From: Megaleporinus macrocephalus
Taxonomy: Eukaryota; Chordata; Actinopteri; Characiformes; Anostomidae
Assembly (NCBI GenBank): GCA_021613375.1
Contig: CM038714.1
Span: 44,035,623 to 44,099,622, forward strand
Length of the DNA: 64,000 bases
Direction: 5' to 3'
The notes beneath the pieces were generated by a model. That model had not been told where the DNA came from. It did not search any database and was given only the letters and a program-made list of their open reading frames with translations. The translations under genes and the position numbers were made by a program. Shown in pieces: positions 1-12,802 of this stretch (the stretch's first letter is position 1; each line of letters begins with the position of its first letter).

Positions 1-439
1 TTGTATTGCATTTAAACGTTCAGATCTCAAAAACTTAAAGCCTCAACCTTAAATTTATCAGTGATTGGTTCTCTTGGTTCAACGTCTAAGCATTTCAAAA
101 AACAGTGTGGATAACATCTGCCATACTTTTCAATTAAGAATAACATCATTTACTATCTGTACTGCATTAACTGTAATCGTTAACAGGTAGCCTAGTCCAA
201 TAAAATGTTGCAGTAGTAGTACATGTAGAACAACCACTCAACCATTTCAAATCACTAAATAAATCACTAAATACAGCTGATCTACTTTTCCAGCCAGCAG
301 TAATAATCCAGATAGCTGATAGATAAGTATCCAACTGAAGTAGAATGAAGGTAGGAAAGTAGAATTATATATTTATTGGCATAAAAATTAATTATAACAT
401 AATCAGATTTGCACATGTACATCAAGATAACCCAAGTAA

Positions 440-1265
440 ACAAAAGAGGAAAAAATATTTACTTGGTCAACTATATATTGAAAATGATACAGTTTTACAA
501 ATCTGTATGTGGCAAAAGTATGTAAACCTCTAGTACTAGGAGTTAATCTGAAGGTAACATTGGGTTCCGATGTTTTTAACCAATGTGACAACAATCACAT
601 GTGAGTGGACACTGTTAAATCAAAGAACAGGGATCTATCACAGTCAGATCTTAATAACATGTTTGCTAAACTGAAGCCCTCTCACATGTTGGCTTATGTC
701 AATGTTCATGGATCCACCATCAAGAGAACACCAAACAGCAATGGTGTGCATGGCAGGGTTGCGAGGAAAGAGCTGCTACTCTCCAAAAAGAACATTATTG
801 GCCATCTGCAGTTTCCTAAACATCATGTACACAAGCCAGAAGGCTATTGGAAAAGAGTTATTTGGACCGATAAGACCAAGACAGGAGAAGTGTTATGTCT
901 GGAGAAAGAATAACATAGCATTCTGGCTTTAAAACCTAACCTAATTCCATCTGTGAAACATGGTGGTGGTAGTATCATGGTTTGGGTCAGTTTTGCTGCA
1001 TCTGGGCCAGAATGGCTTGCTATCATTAGTGGAACAATGACTTTTGAATAATGCTAGAGCATTCTAAAGGAAAACAACAGAACGTCTGTCTGTGAACTGA
1101 ATCGTAAGAGAAGGTGGGGAACACAGTCAGACAAGGACCCTAAGAACGAAAGTTGTTATATAATAATGATTAAAGAAGAAACATCTAATGTTTTGAAATG
1201 GGCAAATCAAAGTCCAGACCTTAGTACTATAAAAATGCTTTGGAAGAATCTGAAGAATCTGAAGC
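440..1265 (+). pseudogene. Tc1/mariner transposase remnant
   Basis: Degenerate Tc1-like transposase over several frames. Recognisable pieces in order are KRVIWTDKTK, SVKHGGGSIMVWVSFAASGP and WANQSPDLSTIKMLWKNLK. These correspond to the WSDETK, GGGSxMVWGCFAASG and WPxQSPDLNPIExLWxxLK blocks of the DDE domain. Frameshifts and stops near 911 and 1050 break it. A Tc1-like terminal motif (CACCACTGTAT) lies at 1982-1992, so a minisatellite and a SINE (1270-1755) seem to sit inside the element's 3' part. Confidence 0.8.
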
Positions 1266-1269
1266 AGTC

Positions 1270-1504
1270 ATACTAATAAACAGTAATAAACAGTACTAAT
1301 AAACAGTAATAAACAATACTAATAAACAGTAATAAACAATACTAATAAACAGTAATAAACAGTACTAATAAACAGTAATAAACAATACTAATAAACAGTA
1401 ATAAACAGTACTAATAAACAGTAATAAACAGTACTAATAAACAGTAATAAACAGTACTAATAAACAGTACTAATAAACAGTAATAAACAGTACTAATAAA
1501 CAGT
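1270..1504 (+). repeat. 23-bp minisatellite (AATAAACAGT-based)
   Basis: About ten tandem copies of a 23-bp unit built from TACTAATAAACAG and TAATAAACAG. It lies directly between the Tc1 remnant and the SINE. Confidence 0.9.
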
Positions 1505-1754
1505 AGGGGCTGTCGTGGGCTGGAGGTTAGGAAACCAGCTTTGTGATCAGAAGGTTGCCAGTTCAATCCCATGACACGACTGAAGTGCACTTGAGCAAGG
1601 CACCCTGACTGCTCCCCGGGCACTGGGGATAGGGCTGCCCACTGCTCCAGGCAAGTGTGCTCACTGCCCCCTAGTGTGTCTGTACACCAGTGTGTGTGTT
1701 TCACTGCACGGATGGGTTAAATTTGGAGATCTTTGAATTCCCCTTAATAAAGTA
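1505..1754 (+). mobile_element. tRNA-derived SINE
   Basis: Starts GGGGCTGTCGTGGGCTGGAG, with a pol III A-box-like segment and a B box GGTTGCCAGTTCAATCCC about 45 bases on. This is followed by the conserved fish SINE body (CTTGAGCAAGGCACCC, CTGCTCCCCGGGC) and a GAATTCCCC...ATAAAGTATCT tail. The structure is typical of teleost tRNA-SINEs. Confidence 0.85.
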
Positions 1755-2432
1755 TCTAAACAGTTACTGCAATGTTCAGTTGCAGTTATTGCTGCACACG
1801 ATGGTTACAGCAGGTCATTTTGCCACTAATAATATGTAATATTGAATTAAACTTCAATAAGTAGATGCACAGGTATAATATTATTGCCTCATTTGTTTCA
1901 TTGGTTTTTCTTAATCTACTTGTTTTAAGTCATACTAATGCAGAAATGTAGAACATTCTAAAGGGTTCACCAACTTTCAAGCACCACTGTATATTCTGCA
2001 CTCGTCTCACGCTGTTCTGCACTCACAACGATGTAGTCCTGTTTAATGTGCGGCTGTTGTGTTGCACCATAGGGGCCTGAAGAACAACATTTCATTGCAA
2101 AGCATATGAACATAATCCAAGATATATTGAGGAATGATGATAAAGAGCAGGTGACTTGCTACACCTATTTATATGGTTGCTCTAACACCCCATGCTCAGG
2201 CTACAGTCATTTCTATAGTAACACTAGACCTATTTCTATTGTTATGCTACATTTGTTTCCATGGTTACATCTCATCCATTTCCATGGTTACAATATGAGC
2301 TATGCGGTCTTAGACACACACCATTATTGGCTAAATGCCATTACAGTAAAGACGAAGATGGAAAGAAATATTTCAAATATTTAAAACTATCGAACGTCCC
2401 TCCATGTTAAAAAGCCTGACTGCTAAACATCA

Positions 2433-2867
<435 letters not shown>

Positions 2868-3233
2868 TCAGGTAATCAACAACAATGTGCAAACCTGCTG
2901 GGCGTTATTTCACAAAGGAATGACGCAGGAACTAAGCCAAGCAAGCAAATATTCGAGAGGGGGAAGCTTAGTTCGAGAGAAATCCATATTATAGATTTCT
3001 TTCTCAATCGCTAGCACACAAACATTTATTCTGCAAACTGAAATCCCCAAACCTTTTCTTCAAACGGCAAAAGGAAATAATAATCAGGATACACACAGAC
3101 TGTAGAAGTCCTAAACACAGTACACAAAGCACGGTGAGAAAGCTCTGCATTTCTATACACAGAACTCCAGTTACTGTAAACACTGTTATGTAGACTGAAA
3201 ACACTAAAAACATGTTGAAATGGAACCAAAGTC

Positions 3234-3276
<43 letters not shown>
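3234..3276. repeat. (TAA)n microsatellite
   Basis: About 14 perfect TAA units. Confidence 0.95.
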
Positions 3277-3596
3277 TTTTTACATATTATCGCTGTCCAA
3301 TGAAAATCTCCAAAATAGCAACTTTTAAGTAAGTAATTGGAACTTTGGAGCATTTCTATTGGTCCATTCATCAAGAATTTTTCCCATATAGACTGAAAAC
3401 ACTAAAAACTGAAATGTTGAAATGGAACCAAGGTCAAGCAAGAGTCTATAGAAGAATGCAAGTTAGAGGAGATGGAAAGCAACCAGATCTTCAGTCATGT
3501 TATTGTGCAGGACATGACAATGACAGTTAACCCTTTAAAGCCTGAACCACGCCCAAAAAATCCAATTCTTTAAAAATGATGTTTATTAGACCTTCA

Positions 3597-3716
3597 ATAA
3601 ATAATAACAATAACAATAATAACAATAATAATAATAATATAATAAAGTTGATTATTATATAAATAATAAAAAAATAATAATAAAGTTGATAATAATAATA
3701 ATAATATTAAAAATGC

Positions 3717-3763
<47 letters not shown>

Positions 3764-3778
3764 TAATGTTGATTATTA

Positions 3779-3845
<67 letters not shown>

Positions 3846-3962
3846 TGTTGATTATTAAATAAATAAATAATAATAATAATAATAATAAAGTTGATAATAA
3901 TAATAATAATAAAGTTGATTATTATATAAACAACAATTATAATAACAATAATAACAATAATT
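3597..3962. repeat. interrupted (AAT)n microsatellite cluster
   Basis: Several AAT runs separated by GTTGATTATTA-type segments that recur four or five times, so the locus grew by duplication of a compound unit. Confidence 0.93.
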
Positions 3963-3989
3963 CTTTTAAATGTCACATTGCATATCATC

Positions 3990-4188
3990 GCTGTCCAATG
4001 AAAACCTCCAAATTAGCAACTTTACAGGAGAGTCCAAAAACGATCTATGCTTTCAATGTAAGTCTATGGAAACATGATTTATTCCAATGCATTTCTGTTG
4101 GTATGTTCATCATTAAATCAGCTGTTGTGTTCAAATGATGCAGAAAAATAAAAAACAACAAAAACTGAGATGTTTTTCATTGGACAGC
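3990..4188. mobile_element. small inverted-repeat element (MITE-like)
   Basis: Ends GCTGTCCAATGAAAA and TTTTTCATTGGACAGC are inverted copies about 200 bp apart. The left part (CTGTCCAATGAAAA, CTCCAAA, TAGCAACTTT) occurs again at 3292-3330, showing that it is a dispersed family. Confidence 0.6.
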
Positions 4189-5120
4189 AATGCCATATGT
4201 GTTTTGTTTTGTATTTAATTTTGTACAGGAATCAGTTTTTTACTAACAAATGTAAGCATTCAGAACACCATGTGTTAAACCTTTACACTCTGAGATTATT
4301 TTGAATGTTTACTCATATCACTGTATTCCTCTCATATATATTTCAGTAGGTTACTATAATTAATATAATTAATTAGGGGGGCGGGGTCAGGTAAATGATG
4401 CTATACATGTGATATGAATGAAGTTATTCTTCCGGCAGGATGCTGTGGTGGACGTGCAAACAAAGGCGGTGAGTGACAGCGGGAGGAGGCCGCCAGCTAC
4501 AAGAGAGGACGGAGGGGACAACAACAGTCATGAGAGGCAAGAAGATTACGCCTGGGTCCTGCCTCCTGGGCCCCGCCTCCTGTGAGGCCAAGTTAAAGCC
4601 AATGTATGACACCTGATGCTTGATCCTGTTGACTGAGCTGCGGAGCAGGGACGGGGAATGCTAGCTCTCATTCTAATCCCATAACTGCTGTTCTCCAGGC
4701 CTCTCTTTTTTTTTCTACTCTTCCCGGTGTCACTCACGGCTGTCACTGCCGTGCACCTGGCACAGACGTCTACATTCCATCTTTTTTTTTTTTTTTGCAT
4801 TTCCACAAAATAAAAAATTAGCCTATAGATTTGGAGCCTTGATGGATGTACAAGTTAGCTATGACATTTGCACTAACACTGCCTTTTACAGAATGATGAC
4901 CCTCTCCCTCCCAATCTTTACTTCTGAATGACTCTCTGGGATGCTCTCTTAATACTTAAGTTACTTACCCGCATCAGTTACCTTAATTAGTCCACTGTGT
5001 GTTTTTAGCGTTATACAAGTTTTCCAGTCTATTGTTGCATTCCATGCGTTGCGTTCCATGTGCTTATATTCGTTTCGGTTGTGTGCTCCTTCTTGTTTTC
5101 GCGTTCTTTTATATTGTTCT

Positions 5121-5920
5121 TATATTGTGATTATTTTGTGGTTTGTATATTGTGATTATTTTGTGGTTTGTATATTGTGATTATTTTGTGGTTTGTATAT
5201 TGTGTTCATTTTGTGGTTTGTATATTGTGATTATTTTGAGGTTTGTATATTGTGTTTATTTTGTGGTTTGTATATTGTGATTATTTTGTGGTTTGTATAT
5301 TGTGTTTATTTTGTGGTTTGTGTATTGTGATTATTTTGTGGTTTGTATATTGTGATTATTTTGTGGTTTGTATATTGTGATTATTTTGAGGTTTGTATAT
5401 TGTGATTATTTTGTGGTTTGTATATTGTGTTTATTTTGTGGTTTGTATATTGTGATTATTTTGTGGTTTGTATATTGTGTTTATTTTGTGGTTTGTGTAT
5501 TGTGATTATTTTGTGGTTTGTAAATTGTGTTTATTTTGTGGTTTATATATTGTGATTATTTTGAGGTTTGTATATTGTGTTTATTTTGTGGTTTGTATAT
5601 TGTGATTATTTTGTGGTTTGTATATTGTGTTTATTTTGTGGTTTATATATTGTGATTATTTTGAGGTTTGTATATTGTGATTATTTTGTGGTTTGTATAT
5701 TGTGTTTATTTTGTCGTTTATATATTGTGTTTATTTTGTGGTTTATGTATTGTGATTATTTTGTGGTTTGTAAATTGTGTTTATTTTGTGGTTTATATAT
5801 TGTGATTATTTTGAGGTTTGTATATTGTGATTATTTTGTGGTTTGTATATTGTGTTTATTTTGTGGTTTATGTATTGTGATTATTTTGTGGTTTGTATAT
5901 TGTGTTTATTTTGTGGTTTG
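5121..5920 (+). repeat. 25-bp minisatellite, 32 copies
   Basis: Unit TATATTGTGATTATTTTGTG plus GTTTG, exactly 32 x 25 bp. Two main unit types (GATTATT and GTTTATT) alternate in blocks. The flanks (CGTTCTTTTATATTG before; CATTAAAAGACATTTGCG and a pyrimidine-rich end after) look like the tail of a retroelement, but the boundaries are unclear. Confidence 0.95.
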
Positions 5921-6341
5921 TTGTTTTGCTCTGTTTTCTGTTTTTAGTTCTGTCTATGGTTATTTTGTTACTCTATTATTTTGTATCTTTGTTTCTGTTT
6001 GTATTCACTATGGACTTCATTAAAAGACATTTGCGTTTCTAACCGCCTCCTGCCTCCCTCCAGTTACAGTACATCAGTGCATTCTGTTCACTGTGTTTAT
6101 TAATACATTCCATATGAAAACTAAGAAGATGCATGTATGCTTCATTTTGAATTGAAAATATATATTTGCCTGCTTCTTAAGACCACCACTGTCATTAAAC
6201 CAACCTGTTCAAATCCCAACAACTGAATTATGCAGAATCAGTGGAATAAAAACAGTGAACGAGTGAACGGTCTGAACTTGTCCAATGATAGAGCAGTGCA
6301 AAATGATGGACAACAGAGTGTAATAGTAGAAGAAGCTTCTA

Positions 6342-6568
<227 letters not shown>

Positions 6569-6760
6569 CTTCATGTTGCCGTCGTCGTCGTCATCATCAT
6601 CGTCGTCGTCGTCTTTTTTTCTCCATTTGGATTTCTTCTCTTTCTTCTCTTTGGGCTTCTTCTTTTTCTTCTTCAGCGTGCCGTAGCTGCTGCTCTCGCT
6701 CCCTGACCGGTGTCCATGGTCATCCCTGTCCGACATGTCCTCACGCTCAACAACGCTGGC
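6569..6760 (-). CDS. chd5: chd5 coding exon 3 (Ser/Lys-rich, 11-Asp run)
   Basis: Third coding exon, residues 72-135, 64 codons in phase 0 at both ends. Acceptor TCCACAG precedes GCC; donor GTAACG follows AAG (GT at 6567-6568). The translation has a Ser-rich acidic part (SGSESSSYG), then KKKKKKPKEKKEKKSKWRKK, then eleven Asp and GNMK. Mi-2 proteins share this SEGSDYxP, poly-Lys, acidic-run order directly before the CHDNT domain. The Asp run is encoded by mixed GAC/GAT codons, a likely length-polymorphic site. The acceptor has a weak pyrimidine tract. In the human protein the matching segment is of almost equal length, so no exon appears to be missing between this one and exon 2. Confidence 0.88.
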
Positions 6761-7855
6761 CTGTGGACCCATAATGAGAAGATACTTAAATATCATATCA
6801 ACAGCCACATGTATTCAATCATCTAAGACAGGTCTGATGGCCCATCACAGACAAACCGCATATGGATGGACTTATAAATGTCTTAATATCATGGAAATCA
6901 AATTTCCTTTTCTTCAAGAACTTCTGTTTAACAACATGAACTTCATGCAGTTCATACAGTCCATTAGGCATGTGCCGTCACTGAAGAACCTAAATCTGTT
7001 GCAATCCCCAATAACCTGATATATTTCACCATATTGATCCTCTCTTAATATAAACTGGGTGGTCCTAATCTCGCTTCCATAAGCACTTCCTTACCAATCA
7101 CAAGGCTGACGTGCCTGGCCCCGTCCACACAAAACAGTTCCAGAGTCAGTAAAGCTTAGTGAGCTAAAACTAATCCAGCGTAACCAAAAGCCAGCAAGCC
7201 AGTCCTGTCTGGAGATGCCTGGTGCCCGTTCATTCGTTTAACCACACAACAACATTGTTCCGCCTGTTCCTTCAGTTCTACTTTGTCCATTTGTTTGTCC
7301 TCCTGTCCACAACTTTTTTTGTCCAGGTAGCGTCACATGATAGCTGGCCAATGATTTCAGTTCTGTATGAGCGGCAGAGCAGGATAAGAGTGCTGGACAG
7401 AGACCGGTCAAGCAAAGTGGCCCTTAGCCAAGTTCAAACAGTTCTCAGATAGGACTGATCAGTTTTAAAGCCATGTTTTATTATATTTAGATTTTTTATT
7501 ATTCTCTTATATTTTGATGCAAGCTTTGCTGTGTGTTTAACATAACAGCCCAATTTAGTATCACGTAAGCAGTTTCAATATTTTACTATGTGTTCCCTGA
7601 GACTTTTATCATGGTTTTTGATGTTTTCCTGACAATGCATTATAAAAACAAATATTTTTTAAAAAATCTGCTAGTATTTTAATGAGGGTATTTGCACATA
7701 TTATTTATATTTTTTAAAAACTACATTAAAAAGTGACCACACTTGTCTCACTCTCCGGCAGGACTATTTGCAGTCCTGACTGTAGTTGAGATTCCTGGCA
7801 TAGAACACTGAGACCTTCTTCAGGAGCTGAGAAGCTGCTCCAACGTAATATAAAG

Positions 7856-8032
7856 CAGGGGTCACCAGTCCTGGTCCTGGAGATCTAATTAACTTCTGGC
7901 TAATTAACTTCTTTAGAAGTTCCCGACTGCCTGCATCAGAAGTTAGGTAATCGAGGGGGCGGCGTGTTTAGATGCAGGTCGTAGCTGAACTGCAAGAAAG
8001 TAGATCTCTAGGAGGAGGGATGGTGACCGCTG
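7856..8032. mobile_element. hAT-type MITE
   Basis: Ends CAGGGGTCACCAGTCCTGG and its inverted, diverged copy ending GGTGACCGCTG. Flanking octamers ATATAAAG and ATATATGT match only partly. A related end is seen near 49740-49790. Confidence 0.65.
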
Positions 8033-8279
8033 ATATATGTAACACATAAATAGCATATACTGATCGTGGAAACCTTCAACGTTATAAGCCACTGTTAACA
8101 CTGTTGTCAAGCCAATGCTGGGTCAAGTCTACACATGGACTGTGGAGAAATGAAGAGACTGAGGTAGCTTTTTTCAGACTTTGTTTGCTGTAGGTATACT
8201 AAGTAAACCTAATGCTCAACTACTGGATTCACCTGTTAGCTCAATAACGCAGTCTGCTGCTGCAAATATTTCTTATATA

Positions 8280-8900
8280 CTAGAGATTAACCGATCAGCG
8301 TTTTTGAGGCCAATTCCGATTGCTGAACACCTTTTAGCGTGATCAGTCGATAGTCAATAGCGATCAAGACGGGACTATATGCCACGGCAGGGCTACATGT
8401 AGATATTAGCGCAAGCAAGTCATTAAACATGGTCGAAACTGGTTTATTAGCATTTTTAACGAGCTCATGTGAAACAGCATAATATTTTTTACAAAATTAT
8501 CAGTAAATGGTCTGTACGGTGTTCTGAGTTGTTTGTTTTGTGTTAGCTGCGCGTTCTAGCTCTGCTGTTTGCTGATACTCACTGTATTCAGCCACGTGGG
8601 TTACTCTTAAATGCCATATCAGATTAGTAGTGTTAAATGTCTTTGTCTTGGTTCCCCAACGAGAGACGCTGATTTTACTAATTTTAAAAACATCCTGGAT
8701 GAGTGCATCATATACTTTATGATCCTGTCGGTTCCCATAGAAATCTGCCCCAAGCCCAGGAGATAACGACCTGGTCATACACTGTCATAAAGGCCAGTTG
8801 GACCTGTAGTCAGGTGGACTTAAGTAAGGTGTGTTTGCTGGTTGGGTTAAGACTTTTTTCTCAAACCGTCCCAGATCGTGTGTCTACTGTGGTATCTTCA
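8280..8900 (-). pseudogene. hAT transposon remnant with BED-finger fragment
   Basis: The minus strand at 8560-8680 encodes a BED zinc-finger-like piece (KTFNTTNLIWHLRVTH, then AEYSEYQQ), typical of hAT transposases, without the first Cys pair. The left edge TAGAGATTAACCGATCAGCG resembles a fish hAT terminus. The right end was not found. Confidence 0.55.
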
Positions 8901-9219
8901 AGAAAAAAGCATACGCTCTGAACTGGCCTTCCTCTTCGTTTTGACGGCAAGAAAAGAAGCTGCCAAGCTACTAAAGATTCCTTCATGCCTTTTACTTCAA
9001 GAGTATTCGTGAAAATGAGCATTTTCTGGAGGGTGGATGAGGTTTCACCTTTCTAACAGATAAAAAGATCTCTGTCTTCTCCTCCTTCTGCCGTTCTGTG
9101 GCTCCTCTGATTGCCTTACAAGCTCCACTCAGAGGATAGTCACGTGATCAGAACTTGAGGACTCAAGTGTCCACTATTAGATAAACAGTGAACAAGAAAC
9201 AGTGACCAACCTTAATGTT

Positions 9220-9640
9220 CCACTACGCGTCTTGCAAAATAGACAGAGGACACAAAGTGGAGCTTTTTAGCACAAATGCAAAACCTCCTCCCAACTGTGA
9301 AGCATGGCGGAGGGAGCATCGCGGTTGGTTTCCTGCTTTGCTGCCTCAGGGCCAAAGATGTATCAAAATGTTTTACAGGAGAATGTGAGGTCCATGATGT
9401 TGGGTGATGCGAGATTACAAGACAATGAGACAACTCACACAAGTAAACCAACTAAACCATGAAACAGAAAAACATTTGTGTTTTGGATCGGCCAGGTCAG
9501 AGTCCTGACCTTTAACTTATGGAGAAGCTGTGGCATCCCAGAAATACTAGGAACTGAAACTGAGAGGAATGCTCCAAAATTCCTCCTCAATGTTCTGCAC
9601 ATCTTATTTGCAGCTACAGGAAAAGTTTGGTGGAGGTGAT
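9220..9640 (+). pseudogene. Tc1-like transposase remnant
   Basis: Decayed coding DNA. Traces of CTTTTTAGCACAAATGC (LFSTNA-like), AACTGTGAAGCATGGCGGAG (the TVKHGGGS block), GTTTCCTGCTTTGCTGCCTC and GGCCAGGTCAGAGTCCTGAC (the PxQSPDL block) appear in the order seen in Tc1. No frame is intact. Confidence 0.65.
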
Positions 9641-10139
9641 GCTGCGTAAAGAGTATCTGCAGGTTATGAAATTCCAGGATTCACTTGCTTTTGCTAGCCT
9701 GCACTGCGGATGTTTACTCAGTGCGCTCAATAAAACACATGGAAAGTCGTATTGTCGGCAGACTTGGAAAGCTGTGGATGTGTTTCTGTGTTCTGTTTTG
9801 AAAACCACTCCCCCTGTCCCTATACATCATGCAAACACACCGGTCTGTGATTGGCTGTCCTCTGGCTCAGCCCGTGTCCAAAACGGGACACTTTGAGTGC
9901 TTTTATAGCCCAACAATCCCACAACAAATCCAGATGACCCCAAGACGACATCATTTCTTAGCCGCCCCTCTGTGGACTAACTGGAGTGCTCTGAAGTTGC
10001 AGCCTGTTGCTCAGTTGCTTTGCAGCATCTGTACATCTCGGTGGAAGGTGCAGGGAAGCCGCTGCTGCCGCAGAGCACGCAGCCCCACCAGCAGTCCCAT
10101 CTGTGTTGCCATGGTAACCAAGCTGTGCAGTGCTGTTGT

Positions 10140-10205
10140 TGGGGGGGGGGGCCTGTCTCTTCTCTCTCTTTCCCTCTCCCTCTCTCTCTTCCTCTCTCCT
10201 CCACT
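10140..10205 (+). repeat. G-run and pyrimidine tract
   Basis: Ten or more G followed by about 50 bases of C/T, next to a moderately GC-rich segment (9950-10320). Confidence 0.8.
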
Positions 10206-10333
10206 GCTGCAGCAGCCAATGGAACATCGCCACCCAATCAGACGCGTTTGCATAACGAGCTTGTTTTGCAGAGGCTGCGCGGATGCAGTGCCTGTGTTAT
10301 GAAGGCTGTCTAGACAAATCTCATTTACGCACC

Positions 10334-10336
<3 letters not shown>

Positions 10337-10368
<32 letters not shown>

Positions 10369-11222
10369 GAGAGAAAAGACAAAGAGAGAGGGGGAGAGAG
10401 AGAATAAGAAAAAAAGAGAGAGGGAGATATTAAAAAAGAGAGGGGAGAGCAAGTGTGAATCAGAAAACAGAGCGATAAAAAGGAGGGGGGAGGAGAAATA
10501 GGCAGAAAGTGTGAGAGAGAGAGAGAAGGGGAAGAAAGTAAGAGAAAGTGAGAGAGAATGGGGAAAGAATGGAATAGGGAGAGAGAGAGAGAGGGGGATA
10601 GGGAGAGAGGGAGGCTGAAAGAAAAAGAGAATGGGAAGAAAGTAAAAGAAAGAACGGCAGACAGAATGGGTAGAGAGCGAAAGGAGAGAAAGAGGTAGAA
10701 AGAAAGGAGAGAGAAAGTGTAAGAGACTAACAGAGAGGGTGAGAGGGATGAGAGAGACAGGGAGAGAGAAAGTGATGTGCAAAGAGAGAGGGAGAACAGG
10801 AAGTAAGATATAGGAGGAGAGAGGAAGAGAGAGTGAAGAAATAGAAGAGAAAAGAGGGGAGAGAGATGGGGAGTAAAAGGGGAAGAGGAGGAGACTGGCA
10901 GAAGGAAGGGGAAAGAATAGAGGTGAGAGAGAGAGGAGGTAAGAAAAAGGGGGGGAGAGTGAGATATAGTGTGGTGTGGAAAGAGAGAGAGAGGAGAGCA
11001 AGTGTGGTTAGAAGATGGGGAAAGAGAAAGAGAGAAGAAATAAGAGAGAGAAAAGAATAAGGGGGAATGGGAGAAAAGAAAAAGAAAGAAAAGGAGGGAA
11101 TGGGAGAGGAGAGTAAGGAGAAGCAAAAGAGAGAAAAGAAAAGGAGAGAGATGGTTAATAAGAGAAAGACAAAGAGAAAAGGAGTAAAGATAAAGCAAGC
11201 GGTAGGAAAAGAGAGGGTGACT
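10337..11222 (+). repeat. polypurine tract (GA-rich), about 890 bp
   Basis: Almost only A and G on the plus strand, mainly GAGA and GGGAGA with few pyrimidines. The 423-codon Ser/Leu-rich frame on the other strand is only a consequence of this composition. Confidence 0.95.
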
Positions 11223-11223
11223 G

Positions 11224-11224
<1 letters not shown>

Positions 11225-11276
<52 letters not shown>
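11225..11276 (+). repeat. (GATA)13 microsatellite
   Basis: Thirteen perfect GATA units at the end of the polypurine tract. Confidence 0.97.
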
Positions 11277-11277
<1 letters not shown>

Positions 11278-12358
11278 GGCAATCAGAAAGCTAGACAGTA
11301 CACAGCTTTTAATAATTCAAATAAAGCTATTTCCATCTATGACGAAGGAAACAGCATCAAAGCACAACAGCAGCCTCGTTCTCTACAAACTGATATATTA
11401 GATGCAAATGTATTTAGTAGATTGTACTCTCCTCTGCATAAGCCCCAAAACATCATGACTCACAGCCTAAAAAATTCATCCTCAAACACTCCGAGCTGTG
11501 AAATCCTCCACAGCACTGCTGAAGACGGAGCTGTCAGGAACCGTCATTAACGGCCAGCAATAAGATCAGTGACTGAGAGACGACAGCTCCTCCATTCACA
11601 CCCAGACTTCACATTAGTCAACAATTAGTCCACAATTAGAGAGAAAGTTCATTAGTCACAAACAGAGGAAGGAAGCTGATCATGAGCAGATTTCGAAACA
11701 GAAACAGATCAAAACTACTTTACTTTAGACCTCATCTCACTGTAGACTGACTGTAGCACTACAGGTAGTGTAGGGGGCAATAAGGCTATTACTGTTCAGC
11801 TGCACCATAAAAGAGAACCTGAGAGAATACGGAAGGACAAAGTCCTTCTAGTACGTCTGTTCACTTGGTGGTCGTCTCTGCAGCCCTGCTGGGCAGTTCT
11901 ATCGCTTTGAAAGGGAATAAAATCTGACTACAATTTCATAAACAGTTTTTAGCGTTTAGCAGCGACACATAAACATCACTATTTGTCAGCTTGCTCTGGC
12001 TACTGAGCTTGTGCAGACCTCCACAATGAGGGGGTTCTGTCCCCGCCCCTCTCTGGAAAGCTGATTGGCACTTTTCACTGAAAGGTGGCACTTTCCCTGT
12101 CAGCAGACACCATGTTCAGCATTATGATCTCTCCCATTCATATTTCAACTAGTGACCGATCTCCTCATTTATAAAGTGTACGGTAAAGAGAAGGATCACC
12201 ACTCAGTAATGTGTTCCAAAACAAATGGGTTAATGAGCATTTGCGTGAAATTATAGTTTGTGAATGTTTAATCATTATATATACATGTATTCAATCAATA
12301 CGGCTCCTCGTTGAGCACTTGGTAGCAATATTTCAATTGAATCAACTCTCAATGGCAG

Positions 12359-12733
12359 CAGTGGCGGATCTAGGATTTTTCTGAGTAAGGGGCCATCAAG
12401 GGGCCACAATATTCATAAAGGGGCCAAGTATTTGTCCAACAGCCTTGCATACATTCCCTGGTTTTGGTAAGGTGTATACATTTCATCTGTCACACCATGT
12501 TCAAACACTGTTGAAACCATGTTGTCTATAAGACCAATATATTGCTTTAAAACTGGAGGAAAACTGACTTGAAAGCTTGAAATGTAAAGTGGGTTGTGGT
12601 AGATGCGGTGATATACGAACCAATAAAAATATAAACCATAACATTAAAGTTATGATAAATCTTATCACAATGAGGTGTAAGGACAAGGGCACTTCAGGGA
12701 GCCAATCAGATTTCACCCCTAGAACCGCCAGTG
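12359..12733. mobile_element. hAT non-autonomous element, 375 bp
   Basis: Ends CAGTGGCGGATCTAGG and CCCTAGAACCGCCAGTG are inverted repeats. The flanking octamers AATGGCAG (12351-12358) and AATGGCAA (12734-12741) are a 7/8 match, as expected for hAT insertion. It abuts the start of the 30-bp array region. Confidence 0.85.
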
Positions 12734-12802
12734 AATGGCAATAATGCCAACCAACTGGCACCCAGTAGCGGTTATATCATTCAATCAGCTCTCAGTAGCA
12801 AG

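Noticed and set aside
4424..4612. Possible extra chd5 exon in intron 4
   Set aside because: Higher GC content and open frames on the minus strand, but no CHD similarity, and exons 4 and 5 already join in phase within the CHDNT domain.
5568..6023. 151-codon Tyr/Cys/Phe-rich frame
   Set aside because: Read-through of the 25-bp minisatellite.
10011..11282. 423-codon Ser/Leu-rich frame on the minus strand
   Set aside because: Reads through the GATA repeat and the polypurine tract, so it is composition only.
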